64,000 nucleotides of DNA from GCA-2732755 sp965228265 (GTDB taxonomy: Bacteria > Planctomycetota > Phycisphaerae > Phycisphaerales > UBA1924): positions 1,178,001 through 1,242,000 of the forward strand of contig OZ245804.1 of assembly GCA_965228265.1 (NCBI GenBank), read 5' to 3'. Within the stretch, counting starts at the first letter, position 1. Each line of letters opens with the position of its first letter. A program made the position numbers and the translations under genes. Under the pieces are notes generated by a model. It searched no databases, was not told the DNA's origin, and was given only the letters and a program-made list of their open reading frames with translations. Of the stretch, positions 36,623 through 45,162 are shown one piece after another.

Positions 36623-38023
36623 ATGAGCGAGAGCGACGTCACCAAGCCGCTGATGAATGCGTTGAAGCAGGACAGCTTCCTGCCCGAGGACTATGTGAAG
36701 TCCAAGGGGGAGCGCCGCGCCAACATGCTGAGCCTGACGCTCTTCGGGGTGATGATGCTCGCTGTGGTGGGTGCGTTCTTTGCGACGAACCGCAAGTGGA
36801 TGAGCGTCCGTGACGAGCAGCGCTCGGTCAACGCGATGTACGTCCGCGAGGCGGAGAAGATCGAGGGTCTCAAGGCTCTTGAGAAGCAGCGGGCCGAGAT
36901 GATCACCAAGGCCGAGGTCACGGCGGCGCTCGTCGAGCGTGTGCCGAGGTCGGTGCTGTTTGCCGAGCTGGTGCGCCGGATGCCCGAGAACCTGACGCTC
37001 ACGGAGCTCGAGCTTTCGAGCGACGAGATCAAGGTGGCCCGCGGCAGCTCGCGTTCGAGCGGTGTGCGGACGCTGTCGGGCTCGGCGGGCTCCAAGAGCA
37101 AGTCCAAGAGCAAGTCCAAGGACAAGGACGAGGCCGAGAGCACGATCTACATCCCGCAGTACACACAGAAGCTGCGGATCGTTGGTGTGGGTCTCGAGAA
37201 CGACGACATCGCGGACTACATCGAGAACCTCCGCGCGTGCGAGCTGCTCGACAGTGTCGAGCTGAAGTTCATTAAGGAATCGAAGATCGACGGCGTGCTG
37301 CTGCGGAGTTTCGAGCTGGGCGCGATGATCCGCCCCGGTGCGGACGCACGCGGTCTGGTGAAGCCGATCGAGCCGTTGTCGATCCCGGATATCCCGACGC
37401 CCGAGCACATCGTGCCTCAGGCTCCGGTGTTCCTGCCCCCGAGCAAGCCAGCCGAGGGCGAGGGCGTCGAGGGTGAAGGCGATGGTGTTGGCGAGGTCGA
37501 GATCAACCTGGGCTCGGTGCCGAGCGCGTCGGGTCTGTTCGAGGCTCCGGTGTTCGCTCCGGGTGCGAGCGCATCGAAGTGGAGTTCGCCGAGCGGGTTG
37601 TTTGAACTGATGGGTGCCGCGGCCCGCACGGGTGAGCGTCATCGTTCGGAGAAGGCGGCTCAGGACGTTCACAGCCCGGCGATCGAGGACGAGGATCTGT
37701 TCCCGATCGAAGAGGAAGCGACCCCGGAAGAGGTTGAGCCGGCGCCGGTTGTGGAGCCTGAGGCGAAGCCCATGTGGTTCACGACTCCTGAGACGGATGG
37801 TGCCGAGGGTGCTGCCGACGACGGGTCGGGTGAAGAGGCCGGCGACGAAGCTGGTGATGAGTCTGGCGATGAAGCCGGTGATGAGGCCGGCGAAGGTGAT
37901 GAGGACGTCGAGCCCGCGCCGGCAGGTGAGGGTGAGGACGCGGACCCGGAGACGGGTGACGACGACAGCAACGAGGGCGATGAGCCCGCGCCGACGGACG
38001 GCGACGACCAGGAGGACGAGTGA
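36623..38023 (+). CDS. pilN: PilN-like assembly protein with long acidic tail
   Basis: A 466-residue bitopic membrane protein, about twice the usual PilN length. A short cytoplasmic N-terminus and one span at about residues 35-54 (MLSLTLFGVMMLAVVGAFF) are followed by a coiled coil and a ferredoxin-like PilN core (about 60-260, ENLTLTELELS, LENDDIADYIENLRAC). The core is split by a Ser/Lys run (SKSKSKSKDKDE). The last 190 residues are low complexity, mainly Glu, Asp, Ala and Gly, with GDEAGDES-type tandem units. ATG at 36623 has GGGGG nearby; the stop overlaps the pilO start. Confidence 0.82.
   Translation: MSESDVTKPLMNALKQDSFLPEDYVKSKGERRANMLSLTLFGVMMLAVVGAFFATNRKWMSVRDEQRSVNAMYVREAEKIEGLKALEKQRAEMITKAEVTAALVERVPRSVLFAELVRRMPENLTLTELELSSDEIKVARGSSRSSGVRTLSGSAGSKSKSKSKSKDKDEAESTIYIPQYTQKLRIVGVGLENDDIADYIENLRACELLDSVELKFIKESKIDGVLLRSFELGAMIRPGADARGLVKPIEPLSIPDIPTPEHIVPQAPVFLPPSKPAEGEGVEGEGDGVGEVEINLGSVPSASGLFEAPVFAPGASASKWSSPSGLFELMGAAARTGERHRSEKAAQDVHSPAIEDEDLFPIEEEATPEEVEPAPVVEPEAKPMWFTTPETDGAEGAADDGSGEEAGDEAGDESGDEAGDEAGEGDEDVEPAPAGEGEDADPETGDDDSNEGDEPAPTDGDDQEDE
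37841..37888 (+). repeat. Four 12-bp tandem units in the PilN acidic tail
   Basis: Units at 37841, 37853, 37865 and 37877 read GGCGACGAAGCT and close variants and encode Gly-Asp-Glu-Ala/Ser. A separate 12-bp repeat (TCCAAGAGCAAG type) lies at 37091-37126 in the same gene. The 12-bp unit keeps frame, so copy number change would lengthen or shorten the tail without breaking the gene. Confidence 0.8.
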
Positions 38024-38565
38024 TGCGATTTGGTATCCGAGAATTTGTCCTGCTGGCGATTCTGCTGGCGATGCCCTTGTCGAGTTACTGGCTCGTGTTC
38101 CGTCCTCAGAACGAGGAGATCGAGCAGGCCGAGCGTGAGATCGAGCACAAGCGTGCGATGCTGGAGAAGCTCCAGGTCGCCACGAGCCGGAGCGACACGC
38201 TCGAGGATGCGAACGCGGAGATCGCGATGGGTATCGCGGCGATCGAGGAGCGCCTGCCATCTGGCAAGGAGATCGGTTCGATCGTGCGTGAGGTGTCGCG
38301 TCTGGCGTTGGAGTCCGGTCTTGAGCAGCCCGGGATGACCTCGGGCGTGCCGGTGCGTGGTTCGCTGTATTGGGAGCAGCCGATCACGATGACGCTCAAG
38401 GGTGAGTTTGACGGTTTCTATGACTTCCTGCTGGCGTTGGAGCAGATGCCGCGTATCACGCGCATCCCGGACATGGAAGTTCTCCGCTCGCGTGACCGTG
38501 ACGGCCATCTCGAGGCGACGTTCACGCTGAGCATCTACTTCGAGGGCGAGGAGCAGTCATCATGA
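38023..38565 (+). CDS. pilO: PilO-like pilus assembly protein
   Basis: A 180-residue bitopic inner-membrane protein. One N-terminal span (about 5-25, FVLLAILLAMPLSSYWLVF), a coiled coil (QNEEIEQAEREIEHKRAMLEK region), then a ferredoxin-like domain (ITMTLKGEFDGFYDFLLALEQ). The pattern is the PilO/GspM one, partner of PilN in the alignment complex. ATG at 38023 overlaps the pilN stop (TGATG) with AGGAGG 7 bases upstream. Its stop overlaps the next gene (ATGA), so the three are translated together. Confidence 0.87.
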   Translation: MRFGIREFVLLAILLAMPLSSYWLVFRPQNEEIEQAEREIEHKRAMLEKLQVATSRSDTLEDANAEIAMGIAAIEERLPSGKEIGSIVREVSRLALESGLEQPGMTSGVPVRGSLYWEQPITMTLKGEFDGFYDFLLALEQMPRITRIPDMEVLRSRDRDGHLEATFTLSIYFEGEEQSS

Positions 38566-39245
38566 TGCCGACCGACATGGAGAACAACCAGTTCGCCGAG
38601 GATCTCGGCGAGGAGAAGTCGATCTCGCCGACGTTCCGTCAGCTTCAGCTCGAGGCTACGGCTGCGGTGGACGGTCCTGTGGCAGCCGAGGGCGGGAGCT
38701 CGTCGCGGCAGTACATGATCGTGGGCTTTGTGATCGCGGTGAGCGCCGGGCTTCTCTGGTTCATGCGTGGCCAGGGTCTTGGTGTGGATCTTGCAGAGGG
38801 CAAGGACGTCAAGATCGAGTACGAGCTTGATGAGAAGGCCGCCGACGATGACATCGAGCGTCAGCGCAAGGTGATGTTCGATCTTGAGTTGTCTGAGGAT
38901 CCGGTGCAGGTGCCGGCGGACGAGATCACGAAGAACCCGTTTGCGATGTCGTCTCTGACGGCTGAAGAGGAAGAGCCGGTGTCGGAGGTGGTCAGCAAGG
39001 CTCCGGACAAGCCCAAGGGCCCGACGCCCGAGGAGATCCGGATGGCCGAGCTTGATCGTCTGGCGGCGAGTCTTGAGCTGAACACGGTGCTCAAGGGTCG
39101 TGTGTCGCTTGCGCGGATCAACGGCAAGACGTACCGGATCGGTGACGCGGTGGAGTCGGAGTTCATCCTGCTTTCCATCGAGGATCGTTCGGTGACGCTT
39201 GGTGCTGACGGCATCACGTACCTCATCGAACTCGATACGAAGTAA
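38562..39245 (+). CDS. PilP/GspC-like protein
   Basis: A 227-residue protein with one membrane span at about residues 50-68 (QYMIVGFVIAVSAGLLWFM). The C-terminal 75 residues (LKGRVSLARINGKTYRIGDAV, then EDRSVTLGADGITYLIEL) form a small beta domain like the homology region of PilP or GspC, which binds the secretin. The middle is a charged linker. Position after pilO supports a PilP-like role. It is not lipid-anchored as classical PilP is. GAGGAG lies about 10 bases before ATG 38562. Confidence 0.75.
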   Translation: MMPTDMENNQFAEDLGEEKSISPTFRQLQLEATAAVDGPVAAEGGSSSRQYMIVGFVIAVSAGLLWFMRGQGLGVDLAEGKDVKIEYELDEKAADDDIERQRKVMFDLELSEDPVQVPADEITKNPFAMSSLTAEEEEPVSEVVSKAPDKPKGPTPEEIRMAELDRLAASLELNTVLKGRVSLARINGKTYRIGDAVESEFILLSIEDRSVTLGADGITYLIELDTK

Positions 39246-39295
39246 ACGTTTTTTGATTGGCAGGCGACGTTCGGCGGGCAAGCAGGAGTGAGCCA

Positions 39296-41749
39296 GTGTC
39301 CCACGGCAGCATCGACGACATTCTCGCCCGTATCGCACGGTTGGAGCAGGGCACCGGCGGGAAGCCGGCGCCGGAATCACCCGCTTCGGAGCCGGCGCAC
39401 GACGACGACTCATCGGCTGAGCCCGCGGGGTTTCAGACGATCGAGCCGGATGAGTCGGTGAGCGACCCGGTCGACGACGAGGGGGACATCCTGTCTGCCG
39501 AGACGTTCCGCGACGAAGTGGAACTGGACGAACAGGCGGTGACCGACGCGGACCCGGCGGGCTTTGTGTCGATCGAGCCTGAGCCTGAGCCTGCTTCTGA
39601 GTCTCTTTCCGAGCCTGAAGCTGAGTTTGGTGATGACTCGGAGCCGGCGGACGAGCCGGAGCATGGTGGTGTGTTCGGGACGATCACGCCCGATGTCGAC
39701 CCCGAGCCCGAGTCGGAGCCGGAGGAGCCGCGGGCCGGTCATCCGGAGAGTGGTTTGCACGCTCCGGTTTTCAAGATCGGCAAGCAGGGATTCGAGGAGA
39801 TGAACCTGGCGCGTCCGATGGCGCGGAAGGGTTCGTTCGAGCGTGAGAGCTTGACGCCGATTGAACCGGATGCATCGGTGGAGCCGGAGGCCGAGGAATC
39901 GGGCGAGGTTGAGTCGAGTGCGCCGGAGCAGACGTCTGACGGTGACGGCGTGGTGAGTGTCGGCACGGGCTACGCGAGCGCCAAGGGAATGAGCGACCTG
40001 TTCGTCCCGGACAACAAGGTGCTCGGGCATGTGAACAAGAGCCTTGGTGAGGTGCTTGCCGAGCGTGGCACGGCGAGCAAGGAGATGATTCTCGCCGCCG
40101 AGAAGGTGATGAGCCAGACGCCGGGCAAATCGCTCGGCGAGATCCTGATCGAGCAGGGCGTCGACGAGGCGAGCGTGCAGGCGGCTGTTGCGGAGCACCA
40201 GGGTCTCGGGTTTGAGCGGATCGATCTGGACAAGGGATTTGAGGGTGGATTCGACGGCAAGATGCTCCAGCGTCTTGGTGTGCCGTACTGCTCTGAGAAG
40301 AAGGTGCTGCCTCTGCGGATGGAGGGTTCGCGTGTCGTGATCGCGGCGACGCGTCCCGACGCTGCGTTCGAGCTTGACGAGATCAAGCAGCGGCTCGGGT
40401 GTTCGACGCCGAAGCTTGTGCTGACGACGGCGATGGACATCAAGGCGGCGCTCGAGGTTGCGGGCGCGGGGGAGCAGGAGAAGCACGACCAGGAGGTCGA
40501 TCTCAACGACATTCTCGAGGATGTCGACGAGATGGACGTCGAGGTCGAGAAGACCGCCGACCAGACGGTGGATCTCGAGCAGCAGGCCGGCGAGAGCCCG
40601 GTCATCCGCTATGTGAACTACATCATCCAGACCGCGGTGCGCGAGGGCGCGAGTGATATCCACATCGAGCCTTCGGAGAAGAAGCTGAAGGTGCGTCTGC
40701 GCGTCGACGGTGTGCTCTTTGAGGCGATGAACCCGCCCGGCTCGATGGCGGCGGCGATCACGAGCCGAATCAAGATCATGGCGAACCTGGACATCTCCGA
40801 GCGCCGTATCCCGCAGGACGGGCGTATCCGGTGCACGGTGCAGGGTCGTAAGCTCGATCTGCGTGTCTCGACGCTCCCGGCCGCGGTCGGTGAGAAGATC
40901 GTGATGCGTATTCTGGATACGAAGTCGATCAACGTGAAGCTCGAGGATCTGGGCTTCGAGGAATCGACGCTCGAGATCTGGCGGAACCAGGTCAAGCAGG
41001 CGCACGGGATCGTGCTCGTGACGGGCCCGACCGGTTCGGGTAAGACGACGACGCTCTATTCGTCGCTGCGTCAGCTCGACAAGAACAAGCTGAACATCTC
41101 GACGTGTGAAGACCCGATCGAGTATCACCTCGACGGGATCACGCAGACGCAGACGCACGAGAAGATCGGGATGACGTTCTCGAAGGTGCTCCGGGCGCTC
41201 TTGCGTCAGGACCCGGACGTGATCATGGTCGGTGAGATTCGTGACCACGAGACGGCGCATATCGCGATCCAGGCGGCGCTGACGGGTCACCTTGTGCTCT
41301 CGACGCTTCACACGAACGACGCGCCGAGTTCGCTGACGCGACTGGTGAACATCGGTCTTGAGCCGTTCCTCGTGGGCGCGGCTGTGAACGCTGTTCTGGC
41401 TCAGCGTCTGGTTCGGAAGCTCTGCACGCACTGCAAGGAGCTCCGAGATCCGCCGCCGGAGCAGGTGGAGTTCCTGGAGCTCTCGGGGATCATCGGTCAG
41501 CAGATCTACCAGCCGGTGGGCTGCGACAAGTGCCGACAGATCGGGTACTCGGGCCGGGTTGGTATCTACGAGCTTCTGACGGTGGACGACCAGATGCGTG
41601 ACGTGATCGCCCGGAACCCGAACGTGGCGGAGTTCAGGCAGCTCTGTCTGGAGCGTGGGATGGTGAGCCTGCGTCAGGACGGGATGGCGAAGGTGGCTGA
41701 GGGGACGACGACGGTCGCCGAGGTCTTGCGCGTGACGGCCGAGCACTAG
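39296..41749 (+). CDS. pilB: Type IV pilus / type II secretion extension ATPase
   Basis: An 817-residue hexameric ATPase, longer than the usual 550-570 because of an acidic N-terminal region of about 220 residues (Glu/Pro/Ser-rich). An MshEN-like N-domain at about 250-380 follows, then the motor: Walker A GPTGSGKTT with Lys583, Walker B VIMVGEIRD at about 640 and a four-cysteine zinc site, CTHC near 709 and CDKC near 742, typical of PilB/GspE extension ATPases. The GTG at 39296 has CAGGAG 7 bases upstream. It closes the cluster. No pilC, pilT, pilQ or prepilin peptidase is in the window. Confidence 0.92.
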   Translation: MSHGSIDDILARIARLEQGTGGKPAPESPASEPAHDDDSSAEPAGFQTIEPDESVSDPVDDEGDILSAETFRDEVELDEQAVTDADPAGFVSIEPEPEPASESLSEPEAEFGDDSEPADEPEHGGVFGTITPDVDPEPESEPEEPRAGHPESGLHAPVFKIGKQGFEEMNLARPMARKGSFERESLTPIEPDASVEPEAEESGEVESSAPEQTSDGDGVVSVGTGYASAKGMSDLFVPDNKVLGHVNKSLGEVLAERGTASKEMILAAEKVMSQTPGKSLGEILIEQGVDEASVQAAVAEHQGLGFERIDLDKGFEGGFDGKMLQRLGVPYCSEKKVLPLRMEGSRVVIAATRPDAAFELDEIKQRLGCSTPKLVLTTAMDIKAALEVAGAGEQEKHDQEVDLNDILEDVDEMDVEVEKTADQTVDLEQQAGESPVIRYVNYIIQTAVREGASDIHIEPSEKKLKVRLRVDGVLFEAMNPPGSMAAAITSRIKIMANLDISERRIPQDGRIRCTVQGRKLDLRVSTLPAAVGEKIVMRILDTKSINVKLEDLGFEESTLEIWRNQVKQAHGIVLVTGPTGSGKTTTLYSSLRQLDKNKLNISTCEDPIEYHLDGITQTQTHEKIGMTFSKVLRALLRQDPDVIMVGEIRDHETAHIAIQAALTGHLVLSTLHTNDAPSSLTRLVNIGLEPFLVGAAVNAVLAQRLVRKLCTHCKELRDPPPEQVEFLELSGIIGQQIYQPVGCDKCRQIGYSGRVGIYELLTVDDQMRDVIARNPNVAEFRQLCLERGMVSLRQDGMAKVAEGTTTVAEVLRVTAEH

Positions 41750-41778
41750 ACCGATCAGGACAACAATTGCAGTTTGCG

Positions 41779-41811
41779 CCGACCTTTCTGCTGAGGGGTC
41801 GGTGTTTCTTT
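41779..41811 (+). terminator. Intrinsic terminator after pilB
   Basis: CCGACC (41779-41784) pairs with GGTCGG (41797-41802), followed by TGTTTCTTT. It lies 30 bases after the pilB stop and before acs. A TATACT box at 41811-41816 may be the acs -10. Confidence 0.65.
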
Positions 41812-41860
41812 ATACTGTGGTATACCCCGCCGGGGAGTCCGGCGGCGAGGGAGTTACCGC

Positions 41861-43867
41861 GTGAGTCAGTCCGAAGGAAACATCGAATCGATCCTCCACG
41901 AGAACCGCACGTTTGATCCGCCCGCGCCGAGCGGTGCGCCGTGGTTGATCGGTTCGCTCGACGAGTACAAGGCGATCCACAAGCGGTCGATCGAGGATCC
42001 GGGGGCTTACTGGGGCGAGGTCGCTGAGGGTTTTCACTGGTTCCACAAATGGAAGCGGGTGGTGAGCTACGAGGCGCCCGATGCCAAGTGGTTCGTCGGC
42101 GGGACGACCAATCTGTGTTACAACTGCGTCGACAAGCATGTGGCCGAAGGCTTCGGCGATGAGGTCGCGATGGTCTGGGAGGGCGAGCCGGTCGAGCAGG
42201 ACGGCCCGGAGACCAAGACCTACACCTACGCCGAGCTTCAGAGCGAGATCGCCAGGTTTGCCAATGTCCTGCGCGGGCTCGAGGTCCACCGGGGCGATGT
42301 TGTCACGATCTACATGGGGATGATCCCCGAGCTCACGATCGCGATCCTGGCGTGCGCGCGCATCGGGGCGGCGCACAGCGTGATTTTCGGCGGGTTCAGT
42401 GCGCAGGCGATCGCCGATCGGGTGGAGGACGCCAAGAGCAAGGTGATCGTGACGTGCGATGGCGCGTGGCGTCGCGGGAAGGTTGTGCCGCTGAAGGAGA
42501 ACGTCGATCAGGCGATCGAGATCCTGAAGCAATCGAAGAAGAAGATCGCGGCGGTGGTGGTGCGTCAGCGTTGCAAGAACGGGATCGAGTGGAACGAGGA
42601 ACGCGACTACTGGTGGCACGATCTGACGCACGAGGTGGATGACCGCTGCGAGTGCGTGCCGCTGGACTCGGAGGAGATGGCGTTCCTGCTGTACACCTCC
42701 GGCTCAACGGGCAAGCCCAAGGGGATCAAGCACACCATCGGCGGGTACATGGTGTACACGGCGACGACGGCGAAGTACGTCTTCAACCTGGTGCCGGGCG
42801 AGGGGCAGCTCTATTGGTGCACGGCCGACATCGGGTGGATCACGGGTCACTCGTACATTGTCTATGGCATCATGCCCAACCGGGTGCCCACGCTCATGTA
42901 CGAGGGGGCGCCGAACCACCCCGAGCCGGACCGGTTCTGGGACATCGTCGAGCGGCACAAGGTGACGCAGTTCTACACCGCGCCCACGGCGATCCGCGCG
43001 TTCATGAAATGGGGCGATGAGCACGTCACGAAGCACGACCTCTCGAGCCTGCAGGTGCTCGGCACGGTGGGCGAGCCGATCAACCCCGAGGCGTGGATGT
43101 GGTATCACAACGTCGTGGGCGGGGGCGAATGCCCGATCGTGGACACGTACTGGCAGACAGAGACGGGCGGGCACATGATCACGCCGTTGCCCGGCGCGAC
43201 ACCGACCAAGCCGGGCTCGTGCACGCTGCCATTCTTTGGCGTGGACGCGGCGGTGGTGGATCAGGAAGGCAACGAGGTGGATGCGCATCACGGCGGTCTG
43301 CTTGTGGTGCGCCAGCCCTGGCCTGGGATGCTCCGCGGGATCTACGGCGACCGTCAGCGGTTCATTGATACGTACTGGAGCACGGTCAAGATCAACGGCA
43401 AGCCGGTCTACACGGCCGGCGACGGTGCGCGGCGCGATGAGCACGGCTACTTCTGGATCATGGGGCGCATCGACGACGTGATTAACGTTTCGGGCCACAG
43501 GCTGGGCACGATGGAGGTCGAGAGTGCGCTGGTGGCGCATGAGGCCGTGGTCGAGGCGGCGGTGGTGGGGATGCCCCACGAGATCAAGGGCACGGGGATC
43601 ACGGCGTTCTGCACGCTCGCCGACGGTTTCGAAGCGAGCGAGGATCTCCGTGAGAGGCTCCGCGCTCATATCGGCGATCAGATCGGCGCGATCGCCAAGC
43701 CGGACGTGATCCGTTTCACGGATGCGTTGCCCAAGACGCGTTCTGGGAAGATCATGCGTCGTCTGCTTCGTTCGATCGCGGCTGGGGAGGTTGAGGTGAC
43801 GCAGGACACCTCGACCCTTGAGGATTTCTCCGTGGTGGCCCGTTTGCAGGGGACGGACGAGTCTTGA
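41861..43867 (+). CDS. acs: Acetate--CoA ligase (AMP-forming)
   Basis: Acetyl-CoA synthetase: acetate, ATP and CoA to acetyl-CoA via acetyl-AMP, 668 residues, the usual length. Core motifs: the phosphate loop YTSGSTGKPKGI at about 282-293, DTYWQTETGG near 430, GDGARRDEHGYFWI near 525-538 and the adenylation lysine Lys630 in TRSGKIMRR, the residue controlled by acetylation in many bacteria. Starts at GTG 41861 with GAGGGAG 8 bases upstream. A lipoprotein gene follows closely. It is not linked to the pilus cluster by overlap, and a terminator lies between. Confidence 0.95.
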   Translation: MSQSEGNIESILHENRTFDPPAPSGAPWLIGSLDEYKAIHKRSIEDPGAYWGEVAEGFHWFHKWKRVVSYEAPDAKWFVGGTTNLCYNCVDKHVAEGFGDEVAMVWEGEPVEQDGPETKTYTYAELQSEIARFANVLRGLEVHRGDVVTIYMGMIPELTIAILACARIGAAHSVIFGGFSAQAIADRVEDAKSKVIVTCDGAWRRGKVVPLKENVDQAIEILKQSKKKIAAVVVRQRCKNGIEWNEERDYWWHDLTHEVDDRCECVPLDSEEMAFLLYTSGSTGKPKGIKHTIGGYMVYTATTAKYVFNLVPGEGQLYWCTADIGWITGHSYIVYGIMPNRVPTLMYEGAPNHPEPDRFWDIVERHKVTQFYTAPTAIRAFMKWGDEHVTKHDLSSLQVLGTVGEPINPEAWMWYHNVVGGGECPIVDTYWQTETGGHMITPLPGATPTKPGSCTLPFFGVDAAVVDQEGNEVDAHHGGLLVVRQPWPGMLRGIYGDRQRFIDTYWSTVKINGKPVYTAGDGARRDEHGYFWIMGRIDDVINVSGHRLGTMEVESALVAHEAVVEAAVVGMPHEIKGTGITAFCTLADGFEASEDLRERLRAHIGDQIGAIAKPDVIRFTDALPKTRSGKIMRRLLRSIAAGEVEVTQDTSTLEDFSVVARLQGTDES

Positions 43868-43893
43868 CGATGGAGTCTGTGGAGGTGCCCGTT

Positions 43894-44334
43894 ATGCACG
43901 CCTCGATTAGCCGTGTGATTCGTCGGTCCGTACTTGCAGGTCTGGTTTCGGTCTCGCTCGCGAGCGCGGGGGGGTGCTTTCTCGTGGCGGCCGGCGCGGT
44001 CGGGGCTGCGGGTGGGGTGGCGTACACGGAGGGGCGCGAGCGCCGGGTGTACGCGGTCCGGATCGATGACGCGTGGCCCGCTGTGAAGGCGGCGGTGGAT
44101 CAGCTCGGCATCGAGGTGACGAGCGAGACGCGCACGCAGGGCTCGGGCGAGATCGCGGGGCGCTGGGGCGAGCACGGCGACTCGGTGCGCATTAACGCTA
44201 AATCGGTGGGCTCGGGCTCGACGATGATCGCGGTGCGCGTGGGTCTGGCGGATCAGTCGAAGAATCTGGAGATCCAGCGCCGGATCGAGTCGAACATGCC
44301 CGCCGATACGCCGCCGAGCACGCCTTACGATTGA
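43894..44334 (+). CDS. DUF3568-like lipoprotein
   Basis: A 146-residue lipoprotein, lipobox ASAGGC with Cys28. The mature part begins with a short Ala/Gly-rich membrane-like stretch (AAGAVGAAGGVAYTEG) and continues AWPAVKAAVDQLGIEV, a pattern of the DUF3568 family found in many Gram-negative bacteria; function unknown. Start 43894 is supported by GGAGGTG 7 bases upstream. The gene is the same strand as acs and starts 27 bases past its stop. Confidence 0.78.
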   Translation: MHASISRVIRRSVLAGLVSVSLASAGGCFLVAAGAVGAAGGVAYTEGRERRVYAVRIDDAWPAVKAAVDQLGIEVTSETRTQGSGEIAGRWGEHGDSVRINAKSVGSGSTMIAVRVGLADQSKNLEIQRRIESNMPADTPPSTPYD

Positions 44335-44340
44335 CGCGGC

Positions 44341-45162
44341 TCAGTTCGGTTTGAGGTAGTCGTAGTCGTTCCAGGTGCGCAGATCGCTGAGTTCTTCGTT
44401 GGTGACTCCGGTGACATGTCCGTCGAGGTAGAGGGCGTTGGTGCCGTTGCCGTGGCGGTCTGGTGCAACGCGGAGTCTTTCGAGTGCGCTGGTCGCGCCG
44501 AGTTCTTTGATGTGTGATTCACGGAAGACGTCGTAGAACATCGAGACGTCCTGCGTGAAGTTCCCCCGGGAATACCAGGTGCGAGCCTGTATGCCGTCCT
44601 CGTCGTCCGCAAAGTCGGTGAGATACATCGTTGAGGCCGGGTAGAGAGCGCTGCGTAGCAGTGAAGCGCCTCGGCCATCGGGTTCGACAATCGGCGGGTC
44701 GTCGGCATTGGCGGGTCGGTAGAAGCCGAATGAGTTGTTGACGTAATGGATGCGGTGGCCGTCGTTGATTCTTCGGCTTGGGCATCTGTAGTAGGGTGCT
44801 TCCGCGTATCGGTCGCCTCGGTTGTCGTTGCCGAGGTCTGGGTCGATCACGCCGGCCATGCCGCCCTTGCGGTCGTCGGTGTTGGCGCGTTCGTCGAGGA
44901 ACGGTCTGAGTACGAACGACCAGGCCGGGTTGTTGGGCGGGATCGGATCGCCCGTGGCGCGAGGGATGTAGCCCTTCCACTCCTCGGCGTAGTTGGCGAG
45001 TGCAAAGCCGATGTCGCGCTGGTGCGACATGCAGACCGCTCGCTGGGCGGCTTCGCGGGCCTTGCCGAGGGCGGGCAGGAGGATGCCGATCAGGAGTGCG
45101 ATGATGGCGATGACCACGAGCAGCTCGATGAGCGTGAAGGCGTTGCTGCGTCGGGTCGTCAT
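44341..45162 (-). CDS. Prepilin-type protein (pseudopilin with H-X9-DG ending)
   Basis: A 273-residue protein with a type IV prepilin N-terminus: short charged leader MTTRRSNA, then FTLIELLVVIAIIALLIGILLPAL, so cleavage after Ala8 and methylation of Phe9 are likely, with Glu at +5. The globular part carries GNGTNALYLDGHV near its end, as in the DUF1559-type exported pseudopilin-like proteins that planctomycetes make in large numbers. It overlaps the mutY stop by 4 bases (ATGA). It converges on the DUF3568 gene. Confidence 0.86.
   Translation of the reverse strand: MTTRRSNAFTLIELLVVIAIIALLIGILLPALGKAREAAQRAVCMSHQRDIGFALANYAEEWKGYIPRATGDPIPPNNPAWSFVLRPFLDERANTDDRKGGMAGVIDPDLGNDNRGDRYAEAPYYRCPSRRINDGHRIHYVNNSFGFYRPANADDPPIVEPDGRGASLLRSALYPASTMYLTDFADDEDGIQARTWYSRGNFTQDVSMFYDVFRESHIKELGATSALERLRVAPDRHGNGTNALYLDGHVTGVTNEELSDLRTWNDYDYLKPN

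Noticed and set aside
37091..37126. Short 12-bp repeats considered as CRISPR-like or integrative repeats
   Set aside because: They are in frame and code for a Ser-Lys run in PilN; no spacers.
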